A stretch of 64,000 nucleotides of DNA, taken from positions 62,001 to 126,000 of the forward strand of contig UQVO01000002.1 of the NCBI GenBank assembly GCA_900544575.1, written 5' to 3'. Position 1 is the stretch's first letter. Every line of letters starts with the position of its first letter. This DNA comes from an uncultured Eubacteriales bacterium (GTDB lineage Bacteria > Bacillota > Clostridia > Christensenellales > CAG-917). Below, piece by piece: positions 17,194 to 24,966 of the stretch. A program made the translations under genes and the position numbers. The notes beneath the pieces were generated by a model, which saw only the letters and a list, made by a program, of their open reading frames with translations, did not search any database and was not told where the DNA came from.

Positions 17194-18115
17194 CGGCGTC
17201 CGTGTCCGCATCGGATTTTTTGCGGGAGTCGGCTGTTCCGACCTCTTCCGCATCATATTGCCGTTCTGCGGGATTTGTGTCCGTTTTGCCTGCCGCGTTT
17301 TTCCGCTCCGCAATCACTTTGTCGGGCTTTGCGCTGGCTTTTGCGCTCTGCGCGCGCTTTGAAGAGCGGTCGGAGGGAGCGGCGCCGTTTGTGCTCTCCG
17401 CCTTTGCGGCGTTTTCGTATTTTTTGCGCTTTTCCGCCTGTTGTTTCTTTCTTCTGCGCTCTTCGGGATGGAACACCCCGACTATTCGCGCCACGAACAT
17501 TACGAATTCCTTGGAATTGGAAATGGCGACGTTTTTGAGGAACGCCTTGCCGCCCACCATCACGGCGGAAATCAGAGCGGATACGCCGATGGACAGCCAT
17601 TGCTGCCACGTTTCGTTGAGATTTACGGTTATTGCGATGACTATTGCCGCGCCGCAGGAACCGGAGATGATGCTGATGATGTCGCCCACGACGTCGTTGC
17701 AGACGCTGGAAACCTTTTCGTTGTTCTTGACAAGCCACATCGCGGTCTTTGCGCCGTAAACTTTTCTGGACGCCATCGAAACAATCGGGGTTATGTCGCA
17801 CGAGGTCACCGCGACGCCTATGCCGTCGAACAGGATGCCCGCCATAACGATGAACAGAAGAAGTATGACCGTCACGACTATGTTGTCCGCAGAAGAGGTG
17901 ATTTCGGTGAGAAAACTGATGAAAGCCGAAAGCACGAGAGTGACGACCGTGATTTTAATCGCCCAGAGATTTCTTTTTTTTCTGTGTTTTTTGACGGGTT
18001 TTTTGCCTGATTGACCGTCGGAAACGGCGTCCGTTCCGACGTCGGTGGTTAATGCGGCGTCTGCCGCGTCCGTGCCGCGACCGTGAACGTCGTCGGCGGA
18101 AACTTTCTCGTCCAA
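17183..18115 (-). CDS. oapA: OLE-associated membrane protein OapA, with long N- and C-terminal extensions
   Basis: Membrane protein that binds OLE RNA and anchors it at the membrane. Four hydrophobic helices are visible: AIKITVVTLVLSAFISFL, IVVTVILLLFIVMAGILF, DIISIISGSCGAAIVIAITV and WLSIGVSALISAVMVGGKAFL. The cytosolic loop after helix 2 reads DGIGVAVTSCDITPIVSMAS then VYGAKTAMWLVKNNEKVSSVCNDVVGD, which I recognise as the OapA core. Known OapA proteins are about 180 aa. Here an acidic leader of about 45 residues and a charged tail of about 90 residues (KKQQAEKRKKYENAAKAE...) are added. The start is uncertain: TTG at 18115 has AGGAG 5 nt upstream; ATG at 18154 has none. It lies directly downstream of the OLE RNA. 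Confidence 0.85.
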   Translation of the reverse strand: MDEKVSADDVHGRGTDAADAALTTDVGTDAVSDGQSGKKPVKKHRKKRNLWAIKITVVTLVLSAFISFLTEITSSADNIVVTVILLLFIVMAGILFDGIGVAVTSCDITPIVSMASRKVYGAKTAMWLVKNNEKVSSVCNDVVGDIISIISGSCGAAIVIAITVNLNETWQQWLSIGVSALISAVMVGGKAFLKNVAISNSKEFVMFVARIVGVFHPEERRRKKQQAEKRKKYENAAKAESTNGAAPSDRSSKRAQSAKASAKPDKVIAERKNAAGKTDTNPAERQYDAEEVGTADSRKKSDADTDADAT

Positions 18116-18229
18116 ATCAACTCCTGGCTGCCCTTTCGGGCGCGCTTTTTGCATAAATTTATTTTGCGGGCAGAGCCCGTTTTCGCCTTGCCGCGCCGCG
18201 GATGCGGCGCGCGGCGGATATTCCGTTTT

Positions 18230-18809
18230 GCTGGCAACAGCCTGAGTAAACCTTGCGCCATCAGGTTCGGTAGGCTTTCCCCCCGCAGAAACTCGTCGTC
18301 GCCGAACGAGACGTTTCCGATTACTCCGCGGGATGCAGGGTCTCCCTCTGCACAACCGAATCGCCACTTAGAGCACACTATAATCCCCAAGCTGCCTCGT
18401 CAGAACAGTCTAGAAGATTTCCTTGGCAATTTTCGTCCGCCCTTATCTTTTTTTGCAGACAACATTTCGAGAGGCGATCGCGCATCGGCGTCGGCCGGAC
18501 GCCTTTGCGCGTGGTTCCTCTGTCCCTGAAAATCCACTCAAAGCAGGCTACACTGCACACAGCGCGCGATGCACCGCATAGCAGGTTTCACCCCGGTCAG
18601 TAGGCGCTGCGCCCACCGATACGGGTCTCCGCGACAGTCGGGTCGAGTTTCGCATGCCGTTGCGAAGCGCCCGAAAGTCTTAACTCCCAGCAACAGCCCC
18701 GGTTTGGGCAACCAAAGCCATCACCAGAAACTTCATCGATATGCCCTTTGGCGATATTTTACCCCCGCCTTCGGGTCGGCGAAAACTGACTAGAATACTG
18801 CGCCAGCGA
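18230..18809 (-). ncRNA. ole: OLE RNA (ornate, large, extremophilic RNA)
   Basis: Large structured RNA of about 580 nt. It forms a membrane complex with OapA and is linked to stress, alcohol and magnesium/energy physiology in known hosts. Evidence: an 800-nt stretch with no gene, densely filled with complementary segments; termini closing as GCUGGC (18807-18802) with GCCAGC (18235-18230); a consensus promoter placing the start at about 18809; and oapA immediately downstream, followed by tlyA-nadK-argR-recN, the published OLE neighbourhood. Size is close to the roughly 610-nt norm. I could not fold it or run a covariance model, so the exact ends are inferred from the closing helix. Confidence 0.85.
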
Positions 18810-18815
18810 TATTAT

Positions 18816-18843
18816 ATTATACAGATAAAAAGGAAAATGTCAA
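18816..18843 (-). promoter_or_regulatory. Promoter of OLE RNA-oapA-tlyA
   Basis: Minus strand perfect TTGACA, 16-bp spacer, perfect TATAAT. Transcription should begin about 7 nt later, at 18809, exactly at the predicted OLE RNA 5' end. A weak TTACGCC/GGCGTAA hairpin with TTTG (18856-18872) separates it from recG. Confidence 0.85.
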
Positions 18844-18914
18844 CACGGGTGCAAATTACGCCAAAGGCGTAAAATTTCCGCGGGTTGAAAAATGCCGAAA
18901 ATCCCGTTATACGT

Positions 18915-20918
18915 TCAGCTGTTCAGCGTGATGCGCACGACCCTTTCCGTGAAATCCGCATAAAGCCCGGGAGCGAAAGCCGACGAAAAGTAATCCGAAA
19001 CGCGCTTTTTGACGTCGTCGGGCAGAGATTTTGCCTTGTGAAGGACCGCGGGCGTGAGCGGAAGTCCGAGCGCGGGAGTCAACGTGGCGCCGCTCTGAAT
19101 GGTGCCGAGGATATCACCCGCTCCGCGCATTTCGAAGTCCCGTTCGGCGACCTCCGCCCCGTCAGTGCACTCCGTGAGGGTTTTCAGTCGTTCGACGGCG
19201 CGTTCCGAAGGGTGGGAAAGATGCAGAAAACAGTAGGCGTGAGAGCCGTCCCTGCCCACTCTGCCGCGCAGCTGATGGAGGGACGCAAGCCCGAAACGGT
19301 CGGCGGCAAGCACGCACATCACGCTCGCCGAAGTGTCCACTCCGACTTCCACCACGGACGTTGCCACCAGAAGGGAAAGTTTCCCCGCGGAAAAATCCGC
19401 CATTATCCTTTCCTTTTCCTCTCCGCTCAGTCTGCCGTGAAGGACGGCGTGCGGAACCGAACGGAAAATTTCGCCGTATTCCTTTTCGAAACCGTTTACG
19501 GACAGCGTTTCGAAACCTTCGCTGTCGCGGATGCAGGGACAAACTATGAACGCCTGCCTGCCCTTTTCGCATTCCGAAGCGACGAAACGGAGCATATCGC
19601 CGAGTTTGCCGTCCGACACCATTTTGGTGGTGATGTCCGCGGCGGCCTCCGCTCTGCGCTCTACGTGCGAAACGTCGATATCGTCGTAAAATGCGAGCGC
19701 AAGCGAACGCGGTATGGGGGTTGCGGTGAGAGTGAGCACATCCTGCGCCCCTTTGTTTTGCAGTTCCGCCCTCTCGTTGACGCCGAATTTGTGCTGTTCG
19801 TCGATTACGGCAAGAGTTAAATCGACATATTTTACTCTCTTTGAGAGCAAAGACTGCGTGCCGAAGACGACTTTTATGCTTCCGTCGGCAAGTCCCGCAA
19901 GTATGCGTGCGGCATCGGATGCGGGAACGGACGCCGTGAGAAGCTCGAAAGAGACGCCCAGTTTTTCGGCAATCGGACGGAATTTGCGCGCGTGCTGCTC
20001 CGCAAGTATCTCCGTCGGCGCCATCACCGCGCATTGGTGCCCCGCCTTTGCGGCGCACACGGCGGCGAAAAATGCGGTCAGCGTTTTGCCCGACCCGACG
20101 TCGCCGCTGATGATACGCGACATATTTTTCCCCGACGTAAGGTCGCCGTATATATCTCCGAAAGTCTGCTTTTGCGACGGGGTCGGCGTTACCGAAAGTG
20201 AAGAAACGAAGTCGAGTATTATATTATTCGGCAGATTATAGAATACTTTTCTGACCGAATTCCCTCTTTTTACTGTCTTTTTGTATATGGATATCGCGGT
20301 TGCGGCGTCAAATGCGGCAAGGGTGTTTATCCCCTCCTCCGCTTCCGCGGCGCGCTTCGGGAAGTGCGCGGAATCGAGCGCGGAAAGCACTTCCGCAGGC
20401 ATTGCGGTCGCGTCTGCGGTCAGCGCGTCGAGCGCGGCGCGCACGAGTTTTTTGAAAGAGCTCTGTCCCAATATTCCTTTCAGCGGATATACGGTGAAGA
20501 CTCCGTCCAGGTTTTTCGGCTTGTCAGCCTGCTCGAATACGGGATTGACGAGAGCCGCTTCGCCGGGCAGAGTTTTGCCGAGAAAGCGGTAGCGCTCTCC
20601 CTCTTTCAGCGCCGCGTGGTAATAAGGCTGGTTGAAAAAAGTGACTTTGAAACCGCCGCCCTTTTTGTCGGTGTTGTCGACGAGGCGCACCGTGAAACTC
20701 TTCGTGCCGCGCTTTGACGGCGTCGTTTTGCCGACGACGGTGCCTTCCAAGAGACAAAACTGCCCGGGCTCCGCATCTGCGGCTCGCACGGGCAGGTCAA
20801 GGTCAATGTATTTCGACGGCAGACGGAGAGCAAGCTCCGCGGGAGTCGTGATGCCGAGTTCCGCAAGTTTGGCGAGAGTCGCCCCGCCCACTCCTCTGAC
20901 ATCGCCGAGAGTCGTCAT
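18915..20918 (-). CDS. recG: ATP-dependent DNA helicase RecG (667 aa)
   Basis: Branch-migrating helicase for stalled forks and Holliday junctions. N-terminal helix-hairpin-helix/wedge (GVGGATLAKLAELGITTPAEL) with an OB fold up to about residue 150. Helicase core: Walker A GDVGSGKTLTAFFAA near 270, DExH-type IDEQHKFGVNERAEL near 370, LTATPIPRSLAL near 395 and motif VI QLRGRVGRDGSHAYCFL near 560. It overlaps the fakA stop by 4 nt. Slightly shorter than the usual 680-700 aa. Confidence 0.97.
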   Translation of the reverse strand: MTTLGDVRGVGGATLAKLAELGITTPAELALRLPSKYIDLDLPVRAADAEPGQFCLLEGTVVGKTTPSKRGTKSFTVRLVDNTDKKGGGFKVTFFNQPYYHAALKEGERYRFLGKTLPGEAALVNPVFEQADKPKNLDGVFTVYPLKGILGQSSFKKLVRAALDALTADATAMPAEVLSALDSAHFPKRAAEAEEGINTLAAFDAATAISIYKKTVKRGNSVRKVFYNLPNNIILDFVSSLSVTPTPSQKQTFGDIYGDLTSGKNMSRIISGDVGSGKTLTAFFAAVCAAKAGHQCAVMAPTEILAEQHARKFRPIAEKLGVSFELLTASVPASDAARILAGLADGSIKVVFGTQSLLSKRVKYVDLTLAVIDEQHKFGVNERAELQNKGAQDVLTLTATPIPRSLALAFYDDIDVSHVERRAEAAADITTKMVSDGKLGDMLRFVASECEKGRQAFIVCPCIRDSEGFETLSVNGFEKEYGEIFRSVPHAVLHGRLSGEEKERIMADFSAGKLSLLVATSVVEVGVDTSASVMCVLAADRFGLASLHQLRGRVGRDGSHAYCFLHLSHPSERAVERLKTLTECTDGAEVAERDFEMRGAGDILGTIQSGATLTPALGLPLTPAVLHKAKSLPDDVKKRVSDYFSSAFAPGLYADFTERVVRITLNS

Positions 20919-22576
20919 TCTGCCGAAAGAAGGTAATAGTAATGCGGCTGTCCGCCGTAATATGCGGCGATTTCGAGGTCGGGCCAGAGCTCTTCCAGCT
21001 TTTCGACGAGTCTTTCCGCGTCGGTTTCGGTGATGTCGGCACCGTAATATATCGTGAGCATCTCCGCCTCACCCGCAATCTTTTCGACGGTTGCGAGCGC
21101 CGCTTCGGAGATGGACGCGCTTTTTGCGACTATCTTCTTGTTGCAGATGCCGATTATGTCGCCCTCTTTGACAGAGAAGCCGTTCATTCGCGTCGAGCGC
21201 ACAGCGTGGGTCACTTCGGCTGTACGAAGCTCCGAAAATGCCCCCGACATCGCCGTGTAATTCTCTTCCGGCGACGCGTCGGGAGAAAAGACTATCGCAG
21301 CCGCTATGCCTTCGGGCATACAGGTGGTGGGGATGACGTGCACGTTGACGTCGGCGAGTTCCTTTGCCTGCTGCGCCGCGAGAATTATGTTGGAGTTGTT
21401 GGGCAGCACGAACACGTCCTGCGCCCTGACGCCGTTTATTGCGTTCAGAATGTCGTAAACGCTGGGGTTCATCGTCTGACCGCCCTCAATCGTGACGTCG
21501 ACGAGAAGGTCCTTGAAAATGTTTTTCATTCCTTCTCCCGCGCAGACGGCAATCATCGCGTAGGGTTTCAGCTCCTTTTTGCCCGCCTTTCCTTCCTTTG
21601 CCTCACGCTCGCCGACTATCTTGCGGTGCTGTTCCATCATATTCTCGATTTTTATGCTGTCCAGCTCGCCGAGTTTGAGCGCCGCTTTGAGAGCGAGGTC
21701 GGGATTGTTGGTGTGTACGTGCGTCTTGACGAGGTCCAAATCGCCTATGACAAGCACGCAGTCGCCGATGGTCATAAGATAGTCGCGGTATTTGTCGATG
21801 TCAGACTCCGTGACCGCGGTTTTGAGATGAGTGATGAAATATTCCGTGCAATACTGGAAGGTGATGTTTTCGTAATCGTTGTCCAGCGACACGAACTCCT
21901 TCGCACCGGAAGGGCTGACCGCTTCGGGAGCGGTTTTTGCGGGGTCGATGACGGGGATTTCGGCACCCGTGAGCGCCGCATACATCCCTTCCATAATGGT
22001 GACGAGTCCGCGTCCGCCCGCGTCCACCACGCCCGCTTTTGCAAGGACGGGGAGCATTTCGGGGGTCTTTTGCAGAATCGTTTCGCCCGCGTTGATGACC
22101 TCGCGGAAGAACTCCTCGAACTCGGTATTACGTTTTTTGGCAAGGGCGGCAGCGGTTTCCGCCATAACCCTGACCACGGTGAGGATTGTGCCTTCCTTGG
22201 GTTTTGTGACCGCGCTGTACGCAATCTCCGTGCCGCATTTAAGCGCCGCGGCAAACGTCTTTTTGTCGAGGGAAACTTTTGCGTCGAGCGCGATGGCAAA
22301 GCCTTTGAGAATCTGCGAAAGGATGACGCCGCTGTTGCCGCGCGCGCCTTTGAGCGCACCCTTTGAAAACGCCACGGCAAGTTCGCCGAGGTCGCCCGCG
22401 TCCACGGGCGCAATCTCGCGCATTGCCGCCGCCATCGTCAGCGACATATTCGTGCCCGTATCGCCGTCCGGCACGGGGAACACGTTCAGCTCGTCTATGA
22501 CGGGGCGATTGATTTCCAAAGCCTTCGCGCCGCCCGCGAGCATATTTTTGTAGCTATATCCGTCTATGACATTCAT
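20915..22576 (-). CDS. fakA: Fatty acid kinase FakA / DAK2-domain protein YloV (553 aa)
   Basis: ATP-binding subunit that phosphorylates FakB-bound fatty acids for phospholipid synthesis. The N-terminal DhaL domain (residues 10-200) has VFPVPDGDTGTNMSLTM, which carries the Mg-coordinating aspartates, and ARGNSGVILSQILKGF. A middle domain and a C-terminal DegV-like region follow (VFVLPNNSNIILAAQQAKELADVNVHVIPTTCMPEGIAA). The order gls24-fakA-recG is conserved in Bacillota. Its start is 14 nt after gls24. Confidence 0.93.
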   Translation of the reverse strand: MNVIDGYSYKNMLAGGAKALEINRPVIDELNVFPVPDGDTGTNMSLTMAAAMREIAPVDAGDLGELAVAFSKGALKGARGNSGVILSQILKGFAIALDAKVSLDKKTFAAALKCGTEIAYSAVTKPKEGTILTVVRVMAETAAALAKKRNTEFEEFFREVINAGETILQKTPEMLPVLAKAGVVDAGGRGLVTIMEGMYAALTGAEIPVIDPAKTAPEAVSPSGAKEFVSLDNDYENITFQYCTEYFITHLKTAVTESDIDKYRDYLMTIGDCVLVIGDLDLVKTHVHTNNPDLALKAALKLGELDSIKIENMMEQHRKIVGEREAKEGKAGKKELKPYAMIAVCAGEGMKNIFKDLLVDVTIEGGQTMNPSVYDILNAINGVRAQDVFVLPNNSNIILAAQQAKELADVNVHVIPTTCMPEGIAAAIVFSPDASPEENYTAMSGAFSELRTAEVTHAVRSTRMNGFSVKEGDIIGICNKKIVAKSASISEAALATVEKIAGEAEMLTIYYGADITETDAERLVEKLEELWPDLEIAAYYGGQPHYYYLLSAE

Positions 22577-22589
22577 TCCGTTCTACCCA

Positions 22590-22940
22590 TCAGACCCTGA
22601 TGCCGACGACATTGACGTGCACTTTTTTGACGCGCATACCGGTGAAAGTTTCGAGAGCGAACTTCACGGTGTCGGCAACAGCCTTCTTGACCGTTTCTAT
22701 ATTCACGCCAACCTTCAAAATGACAAAAACCTCGACATAGACGAGGTTGTCGACAGTTGCGACCTTGACGCCTTTACCCAGCTTGTTTTTGCCCCACAGG
22801 GTGGCGAAGTTGTCGCTGAAACGGCGGGACACCATTTCCACCACGCCGTAGCATTCCGAAGCGACCTGGCTTGCGACAGCCGCGACCGCTTCGTCGGAAA
22901 TGGAAATTTTGCCGTATTTGTTGGTCGTGGTAAGTGACAT
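22590..22940 (-). CDS. Asp23/Gls24 family envelope stress protein (116 aa)
   Basis: YloU-type member of the Asp23/Gls24 family: ISDEAVAAVASQVASECYGVVEMVSRR, then VYVEVFVILKVGVNIETVKKAVADTVKFALETFTGMRVKKVHVNVVGIRV, the conserved double alpha-beta core. Family members associate with the cell envelope, and this paralogue is nearly always beside fakA, suggesting a role in fatty-acid or envelope homeostasis. Own promoter at 22959-22987, divergent from rpmB. Confidence 0.92.
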   Translation of the reverse strand: MSLTTTNKYGKISISDEAVAAVASQVASECYGVVEMVSRRFSDNFATLWGKNKLGKGVKVATVDNLVYVEVFVILKVGVNIETVKKAVADTVKFALETFTGMRVKKVHVNVVGIRV

Positions 22941-22958
22941 ATAACACCTATTGAGTGG

Positions 22959-22987
22959 ATTTTACTATAAGTATATTTTTTTTGCAA
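22959..22987 (-). promoter_or_regulatory. Sigma-A-type promoter of gls24-fakA-recG
   Basis: Minus strand TTGCAA, 17-bp spacer, TAAAAT, about 20 nt before the ATG. It is back to back with the rpmB promoter; both -35 elements are TTGCAA and lie 28 bp apart. Confidence 0.7.
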
Positions 22988-23015
22988 CCAAATGAATAAT
23001 TTTGAGCTCAATCGG

Positions 23016-23044
23016 TTGCAAACGCCGCGGATATTTGATAATAT
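23016..23044 (+). promoter_or_regulatory. Sigma-A-type promoter of rpmB
   Basis: TTGCAA, 17-bp spacer, TAATAT, ending 29 nt before the rpmB ATG. Confidence 0.7.
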
Positions 23045-23073
23045 ATTCGCGTTATCCACGTAGGAGGTGTAGT

Positions 23074-23265
23074 ATGTCCAGAGTTTGCAGCGTATGCGGA
23101 AAAGGCAGAATGAGCGGCAATCAGGTCAGCCACTCTAACAGAAAGACCAGACGCAGTTGGGCTCCGAACGTTCAGAAAGTCAAGGTCAAGACTTCCACAG
23201 GCGGAACCGAAGAAGTGTATGTGTGCACTCGTTGCCTGCGTTCCGGCAAGATAGACAGAGCGTAA
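23074..23265 (+). CDS. rpmB: 50S ribosomal protein L28 (63 aa)
   Basis: Large-subunit protein L28. [22 protein letters not shown] and [13 protein letters not shown] are family-specific. It carries two CxxC pairs (CSVC and CTRC), the zinc-binding form common when zinc is not limiting. The start is fixed by TAGGAGGTG, 5 nt upstream; a longer in-frame extension has no such site. It is transcribed divergently from gls24 and converges on spoVM, as in other Bacillota. Confidence 0.97.
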   Translation: MSRVCSVCGKGRMSGNQVSHSNRKTRRSWAPNVQKVKVKTSTGGTEEVYVCTRCLRSGKIDRA

Positions 23266-23273
23266 TCAAAGAG

Positions 23274-23384
23274 TTAATCCTAAGCACTCTGCCCGTCGTT
23301 TTCGGCGGGCTTTTTCTTGCTTCTTCTGAACAGTTTCAAAAACGATTTTATAAATCCGGGCGGATTGATACACACTATCTTCAT
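23274..23384 (-). CDS. spoVM: Candidate SpoVM spore coat-anchoring peptide (36 aa)
   Basis: Small ORF encoding MKIVCINPPGFIKSFF followed by a basic tail rich in Lys and Arg. Bacillus SpoVM is 26 aa (MKFYTIKLPKFLGGIV...), an amphipathic helix that recognises forespore membrane curvature and anchors SpoIVA. Matching positions are Met1-Lys2, Ile6, the functionally key Pro9 and Phe11. A good GGAGGG site lies 6 nt before the ATG. The location between rpe/rsgA and rpmB, opposite rpmB, is where spoVM lies in Bacillus. The 36-aa length and charged tail are longer than usual. The 3' end overlaps the rpmB terminator on the other strand. Confidence 0.65.
23290..23316 (+). terminator. Intrinsic terminator of rpmB
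   Basis: GCCCGTCG - TTTT - CGGCGGGC followed by TTTTTCTT. The same bases encode the C-terminal part of the small antisense ORF. Confidence 0.88.
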
Positions 23385-23405
23385 AAATTCCCTCCACGTT
23401 GCTAC

Positions 23406-23413
23406 ATAGTATG
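23406..23413 (-). promoter_or_regulatory. Possible sigma-E-like -10 element before candidate spoVM
   Basis: Minus strand CATACTAT, 7 of 8 matches to the mother-cell sigma-E -10 consensus CATACAmT, lies 21 nt before the ATG at the end of the rpe terminator T tract. No convincing -35 is visible at the expected spacing, so this is tentative. Confidence 0.3.
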
Positions 23414-23444
23414 AAAAAAGAACGGGGTGTGACACACTCCGTTC
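23414..23444 (-). terminator. Intrinsic terminator after rpe
   Basis: Minus strand GAACGGAGTG ... CACCCCGTTC hairpin followed by six T. It ends the long yicC-to-rpe run and isolates the small ORF downstream. Confidence 0.85.
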
Positions 23445-23471
23445 TCTTTTGCGGAAAATCCGTATAGGCTT

Positions 23472-24116
23472 TCAGATTTGCATTGCCCTGACCGCCGCGG
23501 CGGGGTCTTCGGCTTTGAACACCGCGCTGCCCGCGACAACGACCGTACCGCCCGCGTCCTTGCAGCGTTCGATGTTTGCGGGAGAAACGCCGCCGTCAAT
23601 CTCGATTTCGTAGGAATAGCCTTTTTCGCGCTTTATTTCCGCGCCGCGGCGCACCTTGTCGAGGCAGTCTTCCTTGAAACTCTGCCCGCCGAAGCCCGCC
23701 TGAACGGTCATAATAAGCAGCAGGTCGATTCTGTCGAGGTACGGTTCGGCGACGGAGAACGGCTGGTCGGCATTGACCACAAGCCCGCATTTCACGCCCT
23801 TGGACTTGATTTCGTTCAGCGCGCCCTCCACGTCCTCGGACGCTTCGGGATGGAAAGTGACGAGGTCCGCACCCGCGTCGCAGAACTGCCCGACATACTT
23901 TTCGGGACGGGTTATCATAAGGTGCACGTCGAGGAACATATCCGTATATTTCCTCAGCGCTTTCACCATAGGCATTCCGAAAGTGATGTTGGGGACATAG
24001 ACGCCGTCCATGACGTCGCAATGCACCCAATCCGCGCCCCATTTTTCGATGTTCTGCACAGCCTCCGCCATTTTGCCGAAATCGGCGGAGAGAATGGACG
24101 GTGCGACTTTAATCAT
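23472..24116 (-). CDS. rpe: Ribulose-phosphate 3-epimerase (214 aa)
   Basis: Pentose phosphate pathway TIM barrel interconverting ribulose-5-P and xylulose-5-P. MIKVAPSILSADFGKM, WVHCDVMDGVYVPNITFG (metal His and Asp), LDVHLMITRPEKYV, VQAGFGGQSF and EIDGGVSPANI are diagnostic. The start is set by GGAGGA 9 nt upstream; it overlaps the rsgA end by 8 nt. It would feed xylulose-5-P made by the xylAB genes of this window into the pathway. Confidence 0.97.
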   Translation of the reverse strand: MIKVAPSILSADFGKMAEAVQNIEKWGADWVHCDVMDGVYVPNITFGMPMVKALRKYTDMFLDVHLMITRPEKYVGQFCDAGADLVTFHPEASEDVEGALNEIKSKGVKCGLVVNADQPFSVAEPYLDRIDLLLIMTVQAGFGGQSFKEDCLDKVRRGAEIKREKGYSYEIEIDGGVSPANIERCKDAGGTVVVAGSAVFKAEDPAAAVRAMQI

Positions 24117-24966
24117 ATTTGTTTTTCCTCCTATCATCCAGCTCGTTGTAAATGAGCTTGTATCTTTCATATCTTCCCGCGCTCACACCGTCGCCGATGT
24201 GCGCTTTTACGGCGCAGTCCGGCTCGTCGATGTGTACGCAGGTGTTGAAGCGGCACTCCTTGCGGAAGCGCTCCATATCGTCGTAATAGAGCCTGAGCTC
24301 TTCGGGCGGCATATCAACGGCGTCCAGCATAGAGAAGCCGCAGGTGTCCACCAGATAGGTCCCGCCTCCGAGAGGCAGTATCTCCGCGCGGCGCGTGGTG
24401 TGCCTGCCGCGTTTTATTTTCTTCGCCAGCTCCCCGACCTGCATCACGGGAGAAGCGAGGAGCGCGTTGATGACGGAGCTCTTGCCGACGGCGGACTGCC
24501 CCGCAAAACAAGCCGTTTTCCCTTGTATGAGCGCGGCAAGAGCGTCTATGCCCTCGCCCGTTTCCGCGCTGCAAACGACGCGTTCGCAGACATTATTATA
24601 CTCCGCAAGTTCCGCTTTTTCAAGGTCGCATTTGTTCCACACTAGCACGGGAGTTATTCCCTCCGCAAGACAGTTGACGATGACCTTGTCCGCAAGCAGA
24701 AAGTCGGGCGCGGGCTCGGGAGCAAGCACGATGAGGCAGACGTCCACGTTGGCGACGTACGGGCGCACGAGCGCGTTTGAGCGGGGATAGACCGTTTCGA
24801 TGACGTAGGCGTCCCTGTCGCGCGCTATGCCCACGGAATCCCCGACGTATATCGCCCCGTCGGATTTCAGTTTCTTGCGCGCGAAACACATCTTTACGCT
24901 GCCGTCGGCGTCCACCCAGAATTTGGACGCGACCGCCTTTACAACCCGTCCCTTCGTCGTTTTCAT
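24109..24966 (-). CDS. rsgA: Ribosome small subunit-dependent GTPase A (285 aa)
   Basis: Circularly permuted GTPase that checks late 30S assembly. OB fold in the first 70 residues, then G4 NKCD, G1 GQSAVGKSSVINAL, and G3 DTCGF in permuted order. The C-terminal zinc region has CRFNTCVHIDEPDC. The start is at MKTTKGRV, overlapping the rlmN stop as ATGA; the longer open frame upstream is inside rlmN. In many Bacillota prpC and prkC sit between rlmN and rsgA; here they are absent. Confidence 0.95.
   Translation of the reverse strand: MKTTKGRVVKAVASKFWVDADGSVKMCFARKKLKSDGAIYVGDSVGIARDRDAYVIETVYPRSNALVRPYVANVDVCLIVLAPEPAPDFLLADKVIVNCLAEGITPVLVWNKCDLEKAELAEYNNVCERVVCSAETGEGIDALAALIQGKTACFAGQSAVGKSSVINALLASPVMQVGELAKKIKRGRHTTRRAEILPLGGGTYLVDTCGFSMLDAVDMPPEELRLYYDDMERFRKECRFNTCVHIDEPDCAVKAHIGDGVSAGRYERYKLIYNELDDRRKNKYD

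Noticed and set aside
18230..18809. Short ORFs inside the OLE RNA interval (for example 18083-18529 plus and 18569-18793 plus)
   Set aside because: No ribosome-binding sites or homology; the interval is explained by a structured RNA.
18230..18809. tmRNA or 6S RNA as the identity of the large RNA
   Set aside because: No tag-peptide frame or tRNA-like ends for tmRNA; about 580 nt is too long for 6S; oapA next door fits OLE.
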